NCBI GenBank assembly: GCA_040880405.1
Contig: JBBDIM010000083.1
Location: 1 to 5,307, forward strand
Origin: JBBDIM01 sp040880405
Lineage (GTDB): Bacteria; Planctomycetota; Planctomycetia; Pirellulales; Pirellulaceae
DNA: 5,307 bases
Reading direction: 5' to 3'
The position numbers and the translations under genes are program-made. Below the pieces are notes generated by a model that was not told where the DNA came from, did no database searches, and saw nothing but the letters and a program-made list of their open reading frames with translations. Shown in pieces: positions 1 through 5,307 of the stretch; position 1 is the first letter of the stretch; the number at the start of each line of letters is the position of its first letter.

Positions 1-278
1 GTTGATTGTTTCCTCATGCGGGCGGGGTTTCGTCGTGTCATGCCCAATCCAATATGCCCCGGGCCAGGACTGGTGGACTTTTGTCTTCATGTTGTCTTTC
101 GGCAACACGCTGGCAGCGGGCAGCCGTAACCTTCCGCAATTCTCGCCTTGCCGGTTTGACGCCTCGCTACAGGCGACCCATCTTTGCGTGGCGATGACCA
201 CTCCCCACGTCCCACGCACGGATTTCCATCCGCCGGACGATCGGTCCACGCCATCCTTTTCGCCATTCCTTTTCAGCA
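1..278. other. Non-coding region upstream of the protease gene
   Basis: I see no convincing gene here. The open frames crossing this stretch are rich in Cys, Arg and Pro, resemble no family I know, and run out of phase into the protease gene. A stop codon (TGA at 3-5) could be the end of an upstream gene, but two bases of context cannot show it. The stretch probably carries the protease promoter and leader. A TTGACG box at 156-161 is followed 18 bases later by ATCTTT (180-185), a poor sigma-70-like pair. A small inverted repeat, CGCCT/AGGCG (160-164 and 171-175), lies between the two boxes. No Shine-Dalgarno sequence precedes the protease start at 279. The absence of a gene is fairly clear; the promoter is a guess. 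Confidence 0.5.
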
Positions 279-3200
279 GTGACAAACGCGCGGCGCAAGC
301 TGCGGTGGGGAGTTCTCCCGGTGGGGATTTTCGATCATTTTCGTGGTCAGCATGCCAAACGCCAGCGGACGGAGTTCCACGGCGTCGTCGAGACACTGGA
401 AAGCCGGTCGATGATGACGGCCGATCTGGTTGTCAGCGGGATTTGGTTTGAGGATGTCGCGGGTCACGACTTTGTGCGCGACCCGGAAGGGAGCTTGGGC
501 ACCGAGTCATACCAGAGCGATACCGGCGAACAATCGTCCGTCGGCCAGCACGATTGGATTGTCCAACTGACACACGAAAGTGCCAGCGAACTGACTTCAG
601 TGGCGGACGCCCTCGGCTATTTCACGCATCATGAGTTCCAGCTCAATGTGGTACGCGGCCTGGGACAGGTGGGGCAACTGCTGGTCCGCACCACCGACGC
701 TGACGCCGCGACCGTGAGCGATTGGTTCTCGTCGCTTGATGTCATCGCCCAATTTGAACAAGATCTGGTCTCGACCCAGGAAGTGGTCCCCAGCGACCCC
801 TCCTACGCCTCACAGCCGAACCTGCCGCAAATCGAGGCCCCGGCCGCCTGGGATTATACGACGGGATCAAGCGAGGTGATCGTGGCGGTGATCGACACCG
901 GAGTCGATTACACCCATCCCGACTTGGCCAGCAATATGTGGGTGAATCCTTATTCCAGCGGGGTGAATGGGTTTGTCGGTGATGTCCATGGCTACAATTT
1001 CGTCAGCAACACCGGCGACCCGATGGACGACAACCACCACGGAACCCACGTGGCGGGAACCATTGCCGCCGCCGGTAACAATGGCCAGGGCATTTCCGGC
1101 GTGGCCTGGAACACCTCCATCATGGCCCTCAAAACCTTGAGTGCCAGCGGCTCGGGCTACACCTCCGATGCCGTCCGCGCGGTCAACTACGTCACGATGA
1201 TGCGGACCCAGTTTGACGTGAACGTCCGCGTCATCAACGCGAGTTGGGGTGGTACCGGATACAGCGCGGCCCTCGACTCGGCGATTCAGGCGAGCTCGGA
1301 TGCCGGCATCCTGTTTGTCTCCGCCGCCGGTAATAGCGGTGGCAACAACGATTGGAAGCCGCACTACCCGTCGAACTACGACAGCCCGAACATGATTTCG
1401 GTCGCCGCCACCAATTCCAATGGCGACTTGGCCTCGTTCAGCAACTACGGCCAAAGCACCGTCCACATCGCCGCCCCGGGGGTGGGAATTCGCAGCACGG
1501 TCATCGGTGGTGGGTACGCCCAAATGTCAGGCACCAGCATGGCCGCGCCGCATGTCACTGGGGTGGCCGCGTTGGCCTTCGCTCTGCAGCCGGATGCCAC
1601 GATGGAAGAGGTCCGCGAAGCGATTCTGGAAGGGGGCGATGCCGCCACAAGCCTGCAATACCTGGTTTCCAGCGGAAGTCAGCTCAGCGCCTTGGGAACG
1701 TTGGAGCATTTGAGCGTTGGCGGCGGAACACCGATCATCGGCTCGCTGACCGCGATGCCTGATCCGGTGCGATTGGCCCAGGGAGACACCATCACGATGG
1801 TGGCCGGAGGGCTGGACGATGTCGATGGGAGCATCCAGCAGGTCTATTTTTACGCCGATACCAATGGGAACGGCCAATGGGACGCGGCCGATCAGGTGAT
1901 GGGCCAAGCAGCTCCCAGCGGCGATGCAACCGCAACGGTCACGTTCAGTAATCCCTTTGGCGAGGCGGGGACTTTCCAATTGTTTGCCCGAGCGGTCGAC
2001 AACCAGGGGATATGGAGCTCGTTAAGTACGACCGAAGTTATGGTTGTATCGCAAGATGATCATGCCAATGGGGCTGACGGTGCGACTTCCACTCGCTCCG
2101 GCCAGGCCCTCGGCGGTGCGATCGATTACCGCGGAGATACCGATTGGTATGCCCTGGAGGTCGTCGCGGGGCATACCTATACCCTCGAAACAACATTAAG
2201 CGGGCTCTACGATTCAGTTCTCGTGCTGTACGGGAGCGATGGCGTGACCAAGCTTTCCCAAGACGACGATGGTGGCCTGGGATACGCCTCGAAGATCACC
2301 TGGACCGCGACTACGTCGGAAACGGTGTTTGCCCAGGTTCGAGGCTGGGGCCCATCCGACCTCGGTTCCTATACCTTGACCATCTCGGGCGGGCCGATTG
2401 AAGAGCAGCCTTCGGTGGATAAACCGGAGCTGGACGCGCCCCCAACCGAACCACCCCCAACCAATCCACCCAGCGTTGAGCCAGAGCCGGTGACCTCTCA
2501 GGTGCTGGAATTGACCGGGACCGCGGCGGGGGATGCCCTGACGATCGATGTGAGTGGCAACCAATGGCTGATCACGCTCAACGGCGTGACGAATCATTAC
2601 GATGCGGCCCAATATCAGAACATTCGATTTGACGGGCTGGGTGGGATCAACACCGTGATCCTGATCGGTGGTGAGGGTGAGAATTTGGTGACCATGGCGG
2701 GCCCCAGCCTGCGGCTGGAGCAATCGGGCTTTGAAATCGAAACGACCGCCACCCAAATCCAATATTATCTCGGCTCGACCGAGGACGTCGTCCGATTTGT
2801 CGAAACCACCACTCAGGACACCTATGGCGATATGGGTCAAGCCGCCTGGATGACCGACCAGTTTGCCACGTACTACAGCCGGGCCACGGGCGGAGGCACT
2901 TTCGAGCGGATCGACATCGATCAGGCCCAGCTTGCCCCGCAGCCGATTAGTACGCCCAACGCCGATCCGAGCGGGCCTGAATCTTCCTTGGTCTCCCCCA
3001 CTCCCCCCGTCACGACACCCACCACTGCGCCACCCGCCGCCTTGGCATTTAGCCCGCGGTGGATTGGGCCTGAATATCGTAGCGACTTGGCGAACGTCAG
3101 TTTGGCCTCACCGAGCATCTGGACTTCGCCCGAATCACCCTCCGCCGCCGCCGATCCCGCGGGAGATGACTTAGTGGCCCTCCAGGCCGCCTTGGCCGCC

Positions 3201-3326
3201 ACGCCGGAACTTATCCGGAACGATTCCTTCGCCGAGCGGACGCTCGAAATTCAAGCGATTCCCGAAGAGGAATTTCAGGAAGAAGTGGACCGCCTGATGG
3301 CCGAGCTCGACCCATGGGCTGAGTAA
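279..3326 (+). CDS. Exported subtilisin-like serine protease (peptidase S8) with PPC domain and planctomycete-type N-terminus
   Basis: This is a 1015-residue secreted endopeptidase of the subtilisin family. Catalytic residues are Asp206 (in AVIDTGVDYTHPDL), His254 (in HGTHVAG) and Ser420 (in SGTSMAAPHV), with oxyanion Asn352 (in AAGNSGG), so the enzyme should be active. Rough order: basic N-terminus with LESRSMM (40-46); I9-like propeptide (91-167); catalytic domain (199-475); Ig-like domain (486-590) with a calcium-type loop, D527-T-N-G-N-G-Q-W-D535; PPC domain (593-704), which in this family is usually a secreted C-terminal module; proline-rich linker (705-741); beta-rich repeat module (742-880); Pro/Ser/Thr-rich tail (884-985); and an acidic C-terminal helix (about 996-1015). 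The start is GTG at 279. It is the first start codon after the in-frame stop at 195-197, and the basic motif begins just after it. No Shine-Dalgarno is visible. The family and active site are certain; substrate and exact location (surface or released) are unknown. Confidence 0.95.
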   Translation: MTNARRKLRWGVLPVGIFDHFRGQHAKRQRTEFHGVVETLESRSMMTADLVVSGIWFEDVAGHDFVRDPEGSLGTESYQSDTGEQSSVGQHDWIVQLTHESASELTSVADALGYFTHHEFQLNVVRGLGQVGQLLVRTTDADAATVSDWFSSLDVIAQFEQDLVSTQEVVPSDPSYASQPNLPQIEAPAAWDYTTGSSEVIVAVIDTGVDYTHPDLASNMWVNPYSSGVNGFVGDVHGYNFVSNTGDPMDDNHHGTHVAGTIAAAGNNGQGISGVAWNTSIMALKTLSASGSGYTSDAVRAVNYVTMMRTQFDVNVRVINASWGGTGYSAALDSAIQASSDAGILFVSAAGNSGGNNDWKPHYPSNYDSPNMISVAATNSNGDLASFSNYGQSTVHIAAPGVGIRSTVIGGGYAQMSGTSMAAPHVTGVAALAFALQPDATMEEVREAILEGGDAATSLQYLVSSGSQLSALGTLEHLSVGGGTPIIGSLTAMPDPVRLAQGDTITMVAGGLDDVDGSIQQVYFYADTNGNGQWDAADQVMGQAAPSGDATATVTFSNPFGEAGTFQLFARAVDNQGIWSSLSTTEVMVVSQDDHANGADGATSTRSGQALGGAIDYRGDTDWYALEVVAGHTYTLETTLSGLYDSVLVLYGSDGVTKLSQDDDGGLGYASKITWTATTSETVFAQVRGWGPSDLGSYTLTISGGPIEEQPSVDKPELDAPPTEPPPTNPPSVEPEPVTSQVLELTGTAAGDALTIDVSGNQWLITLNGVTNHYDAAQYQNIRFDGLGGINTVILIGGEGENLVTMAGPSLRLEQSGFEIETTATQIQYYLGSTEDVVRFVETTTQDTYGDMGQAAWMTDQFATYYSRATGGGTFERIDIDQAQLAPQPISTPNADPSGPESSLVSPTPPVTTPTTAPPAALAFSPRWIGPEYRSDLANVSLASPSIWTSPESPSAAADPAGDDLVALQAALAATPELIRNDSFAERTLEIQAIPEEEFQEEVDRLMAELDPWAE
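396..416 (+). other. Planctomycete LExR-type N-terminal motif of the protease
   Basis: Residues 40-46 read LESRSMM, preceded by a basic stretch (Lys27, Arg28, Arg30) and followed by T-A-D. Many large planctomycete surface or exported proteins begin with a basic segment and a motif of the form LExRxLLSA, annotated as a LEPR-XLL-type domain. Here the two leucines are replaced by Met-Met. The first 50 residues lack a strong hydrophobic core of the Sec type; the only mildly hydrophobic run is about residues 8-18. That the motif marks export is an inference from its known distribution. Confidence 0.6.
2628..2912 (+). repeat. Two degenerate protein repeats in the C-terminal beta module of the protease
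   Basis: Residues 784-830 and 831-878 appear to be two diverged copies of a unit of about 47 residues. Copy 1 begins FDGLGGINTVILIGG, continues with EGENLVTM, and ends near QIQYY. Copy 2 begins YLGSTEDVVRF, continues with TTQDTYGDM, and ends with AAWMTDQFATYYSRA and FERIDI. Shared features are a G-rich turn, an [N/D]-x-V hydrophobic strand, a second acidic turn, an aromatic or hydrophobic strand, and a closing aromatic segment. A leading strand pair (742-783, starting VLELTGTAAGDALTIDVSG) looks like the N-terminal cap. The style resembles the GxGGxDxAxLxxSxGDD repeats of other planctomycete surface proteins. That comparison is from memory, not a search. Confidence 0.45.
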
Positions 3327-3331
3327 CCGAA

Positions 3332-4390
3332 TCAAAGCACCCGTTTGCCAACATCGCCCGCAATTTCCTCAACATACCGCGGCACTCCATAGCCGGGCAA
3401 GCGAGCTCTCATCGTTTCAATAAGCTGCCGCCCGGTCGCCCGGTCGACCTCGAAATGGGCCGCCCCGCGGACCTGGTCGAGCTGGTGCAGGTAGTAGGGT
3501 AAAACCCCGCCATCGATCAGCCGCTCGGATAGCTCAATGAGAGTCTCCGCGTCGTCGTTCACCCCCCGCAGGAGCACACTCTGATTCATGACCGGCACCC
3601 CGGCCGCACGGACTTTGCCGAGGGCCTGAAGGACCTCGGCATCGACCTCCAGAGGATGATTGGCATGGACCACCATCACTCCCTGGAGTCTTGTGCCGGT
3701 CAGCCAATGGATCAGGTCGCCGGTGACCCGAGCGGGGATCACGATCGGTAATCGGGTATGTACCCTTAACCGCCGGACATGCGGAATCGCGGCGATTCGC
3801 TCCACTAATTCACGCAGCATGGGGTCGACCACGGTCAGCGGATCTCCGCCGGAAAGAATCACTTCGCCGATCGTCATGTCGGCCCGGATTGCCGTGAGGG
3901 CCTCTTCCCACGCCGTCAGCCCTTTGGGCCCCTCGTGGTAAGGGAAGTGTCGGCGAAAGCAGTAGCGGCAATGGATCGCACAGGCAGGCGAGACCACCAA
4001 GAGCGCCCGTCCATGGTATTTTTGGAGCACACCGGGCCGCAGCGTGGCCGCTAAATCACCCACCGGGTCATCTGTAAATCCTTGCACCGAAGCGGTTTCC
4101 GCCACGTCTGGCCACACCTGTCGGAGCAGTGGGTCGTGCGGATTCCCCGGTTCCATTTTCTCCGCGAAGCCCCGAGGGACGAAAACCGGAAAGTCCGCCT
4201 CGGCCCCGCCGCGGTGCGGGTTCGGCAACTGTGGCAGGTCCAGAAACCGCGCCAATTCGGCCCCGGAGCGGATGGCCGTACGCATTGCCTCGGTCCAGTT
4301 CGGGACGAAAACGTCGCGAGAGCCCCCCGTGCCCTGTTTTCCGTGGGAAGCGCTACTGCCAGATCCGGTTGGGGTGGGTACAATGTTCAT
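3332..4390 (-). CDS. epmB: EF-P (R)-beta-lysylation enzyme EpmB (lysine 2,3-aminomutase family, radical SAM)
   Basis: The 352-residue protein is a radical S-adenosylmethionine enzyme that converts (S)-alpha-lysine to (R)-beta-lysine for attachment to EF-P. The iron-sulfur cluster motif is Cys137-x3-Cys141-x2-Cys144 within CAIHCRYCFRRHFPY. SGGDPL, the stretch RLPIVIPARVT, NQSVLLRGVND and PYYLHQLDQVRGAAHF follow in the usual order. The last motif matches EpmB (E. coli LDKVQGAAHF) rather than clostridial lysine aminomutase (CDLSEG). Lys349 near the C-terminus aligns with the expected pyridoxal-phosphate lysine. The C-terminal extension of true lysine aminomutases is absent, as is usual for EpmB, and the chain stops about seven residues earlier than the E. 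coli protein. The N-terminus carries about 20 extra Gly/Ser/Thr-rich residues. The ATG at 4390 is the first suitable start; no clear Shine-Dalgarno precedes it. The gene is divergent from efp, as in E. coli, and its stop is 5 bp from the protease stop. Confidence 0.94.
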   Translation of the reverse strand: MNIVPTPTGSGSSASHGKQGTGGSRDVFVPNWTEAMRTAIRSGAELARFLDLPQLPNPHRGGAEADFPVFVPRGFAEKMEPGNPHDPLLRQVWPDVAETASVQGFTDDPVGDLAATLRPGVLQKYHGRALLVVSPACAIHCRYCFRRHFPYHEGPKGLTAWEEALTAIRADMTIGEVILSGGDPLTVVDPMLRELVERIAAIPHVRRLRVHTRLPIVIPARVTGDLIHWLTGTRLQGVMVVHANHPLEVDAEVLQALGKVRAAGVPVMNQSVLLRGVNDDAETLIELSERLIDGGVLPYYLHQLDQVRGAAHFEVDRATGRQLIETMRARLPGYGVPRYVEEIAGDVGKRVL

Positions 4391-4492
4391 CGTTCATATC
4401 TTACCCCAGCGGGTTCGAAGTACCGACACCCCGGTTTTCGATAAAAGATAAACGACCATTACCCCCGGTTTTTTTCAGAGCGAGTTCCACCA
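4391..4492. promoter_or_regulatory. Divergent epmB-efp intergenic region
   Basis: These 102 bases must hold the promoters of both genes, which face away from each other. For efp, CCGACA (4423-4428) and GATAAA (4447-4452) are spaced 18 bases apart and form a weak sigma-70-like pair. For epmB, the reverse strand has TAAGAT at 4403-4398, so close to the ATG that a transcript from it would be nearly leaderless; its -35 box is poor. Upstream of efp, a T7 run (4469-4475) and AGAGCGAG (4477-4484) precede the GTG; neither is a canonical ribosome binding site. That the region is regulatory is nearly certain from gene orientation; the individual boxes are guesses. Confidence 0.6.
4428..4475. repeat. 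Pair of short direct repeats, ACCCCGGTTTT type
   Basis: ACCCCGGTTTT at 4428-4438 recurs as ACCCCCGGTTTTTTT at 4461-4475. The copies start 33 bases apart, about three helical turns, so both would face the same side of the DNA. This could be a paired protein-binding site controlling one or both divergent genes, or chance in a low-complexity region. Confidence 0.35.
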
Positions 4493-5059
4493 GTGCAGTA
4501 CAGTACGAGCGATTTCCGCAAAGGCCTGAAAGTTCAGATCGATGGTGAGCCCTACCTGATGTCCGAGTGCAACTTTGTCAAACCGGGCAAGGGAAACGCC
4601 CTTTACAAATGTCGCATGAAAAACTTGGTCCGGGGAACCACACTCGATCGGACTTACCGGGGTGGCGAAACCTTGGAATCGGCCGATGTTGAAGAAAGCG
4701 ACGTCCAGTTCCTCTACGCTCAGGGAGATACCTGGGTCTTCATGGATAACGATTCGTTTGAACAGTACGAACTGACCAAAGACCAAGTCGATGACGCTTG
4801 GAAGTACCTGAAAGATGGCATGAAGTGCCTGTTGACCCTGTTCAACGGCAACCCCCTCTCCATGTCCCCGCCGACCCATGTCGAGCTCAAGGTCGAATAC
4901 TGCGAGCCAGGCGTCCGCGGCGATACCGCCACCAACGTCACCAAACCGGCCAAGGTCGAGACCGGGGCGGAAATCCAGGTTCCCTCCTTCGTCAACATCG
5001 ACGACATCATCCGGATCGACACGCGCAACGGCGAATACCTCGAACGCGTCAAAAAATGA
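4493..5059 (+). CDS. efp: Translation elongation factor P
   Basis: EF-P binds the ribosome between the P and E sites and speeds peptide-bond formation at consecutive prolines. At 188 residues the protein has the normal full length: N-terminal KOW-like domain (about 1-62), central OB domain (about 65-125) and C-terminal OB domain (about 130-188). The tip loop reads FVKPGKGNAL, and Lys33 corresponds to the E. coli Lys34 that receives beta-lysine. The C-terminal signature VPSFVNIDDIIRIDTRNGEY (163-182) is clear. The start is GTG at 4493: an in-frame stop lies at 4442-4444, no other start codon comes between, and conserved residues (YSTSDFRKG) follow at once. The next in-frame ATG, Met23, would remove the first strands. 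The adjacent divergent epmB supports the beta-lysine type of modification. The ligase EpmA is not in the window. Confidence 0.97.
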   Translation: MQYSTSDFRKGLKVQIDGEPYLMSECNFVKPGKGNALYKCRMKNLVRGTTLDRTYRGGETLESADVEESDVQFLYAQGDTWVFMDNDSFEQYELTKDQVDDAWKYLKDGMKCLLTLFNGNPLSMSPPTHVELKVEYCEPGVRGDTATNVTKPAKVETGAEIQVPSFVNIDDIIRIDTRNGEYLERVKK

Positions 5060-5099
5060 TTTTTGCCCCGCGTTACCACGCGAACTGGCGAAAATCGTG

Positions 5100-5121
5100 G
5101 GCTCGCGGGTTCGCGCGAGTC
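5100..5121. other. GC-rich hairpin downstream of efp
   Basis: CTCGCG (5102-5107) pairs with CGCGAG (5114-5119) around the loop GGTTCG. It is extended by a G-U pair (5101/5120) and a G-C pair (5100/5121), giving an 8-pair stem. No T tract follows, so on its own it is not an intrinsic terminator. It could protect the efp 3' end or assist the stronger hairpin 22 bases further on. Confidence 0.4.
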
Positions 5122-5143
5122 GATGCCATCTCAATGCCGAGGC

Positions 5144-5176
5144 CATGCCCACGCCCGGAAAGCGTGGGCATGTTTT
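5144..5176 (+). terminator. Probable intrinsic terminator of efp
   Basis: CATGCCCACGC (5144-5154) and GCGTGGGCATG (5162-5172) form a perfect 11-bp stem around the 7-base loop CCGGAAA, immediately followed by TTTT (5173-5176). It starts 84 bases after the efp stop. The T tract is short but lies only on the + strand side, which suits termination of efp. The stem is directly visible; the function is inferred. Confidence 0.7.
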
Positions 5177-5307
5177 GGTGAGAGGATTTCCCACCGGCAA
5201 CGCCATCCCAATAGAAACCGAGACGGCGTCCCAGGCACCGCGAGAACTCGGAACTTAGCATCGTCCGAGAAATCTCTGTCGGATTGGAAGAATTAGAAAC
5301 GCAGAGT

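Larger units (their letters stand above)
5060..5307. other. Non-coding region downstream of efp
   Basis: No plausible gene lies in these 248 bases. The open frames crossing it are Arg/Ser-rich and resemble no family I know. It holds a GC-rich hairpin (5100-5121), the probable efp terminator (5144-5176), and small inverted repeats near the end (CGAG/CTCG at 5241-5250, TCCGA/TCGGA at 5264-5268 and 5279-5283). The last 60 bases become more A-rich and may lead into a promoter for a gene beyond the window; no -35/-10 pair is convincing. Confidence 0.5.

Noticed and set aside
93..126. GC-rich inverted segments (such as CGCT/AGCG) upstream of the protease as a riboswitch
   Set aside because: The stems are only four or five pairs, with no recognisable conserved aptamer core or expression platform.
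2..451. Forward open frame of 149 codons at the window start
   Set aside because: It runs out of frame into the protease gene, is rich in Cys, Ser, Pro and Phe, and shows no recognisable motif.
867..1523. Reverse-strand open frame of 218 codons within the protease gene
   Set aside because: It is antisense to the catalytic domain, His/Val/Arg/Gly-rich as expected for a shadow of GC-rich coding sequence, and covers the region holding all the catalytic motifs of the sense protein.
3332..4390. Lysine degradation enzyme (KamA-type lysine 2,3-aminomutase)
   Set aside because: The motif PYYLHQLDQVRGAAHF, the length of 352 residues with no C-terminal extension, and the position beside efp all favour EpmB.
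4475..5206. Long open frame (243 codons) on the reverse strand opposite efp
   Set aside because: It lies almost wholly antisense to a clearly conserved EF-P gene and mirrors its codon pattern; the predicted protein resembles no known family.
5264..5283. Imperfect inverted repeat TCCGA/TCGGA as a terminator or operator
   Set aside because: Only five contiguous pairs, an interrupted stem and no T tract; this is expected by chance at this length.

Overview
The window looks like chromosomal DNA of a planctomycete, possibly of the Gemmata group. Three things suggest this: a large exported protease with a short N-terminal basic/LExR-type motif (LESRSMM) in place of a normal signal peptide; its multi-domain surface-protein layout with a weakly repetitive beta-rich module; and an EpmB/EF-P pair outside the gammaproteobacteria. 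The lineage is inferred from protein style. No rRNA or other marker gene is present, and there are no tRNAs, CRISPR arrays or insertion sequences.

Layout: 1-278 has no convincing gene and is probably the leader and promoter region of the protease gene. 279-3326 (+) encodes a 1015-residue subtilisin-family (S8) protease with propeptide, catalytic domain, Ig-like domain with a calcium-type loop, PPC domain, proline-rich linker, a two-unit repeat module and a long Pro/Ser/Thr-rich tail ending in an acidic helix. 3332-4390 (-) encodes EpmB, the radical-SAM lysine 2,3-aminomutase that makes beta-lysine for EF-P; it converges on the protease gene with only 5 bp between stop codons. 4391-4492 is a 102-bp divergent intergenic region. 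4493-5059 (+) encodes elongation factor P, started by GTG. 5060-5307 is non-coding and holds a perfect 11-bp hairpin with a T4 tail that probably terminates efp.

Functionally, epmB and efp form one module: EpmB converts lysine to (R)-beta-lysine, which EpmA (not in this window) would attach to EF-P Lys33 so that EF-P can rescue ribosomes stalled at polyproline. The neighbouring protease has a PP...PPP...PP linker and so is a plausible client of that module. The protease gene is otherwise independent. No wholly new system is evident. The most open points are the repeat module and C-terminal tail of the protease, and the use of the beta-lysine EF-P pathway in this lineage.
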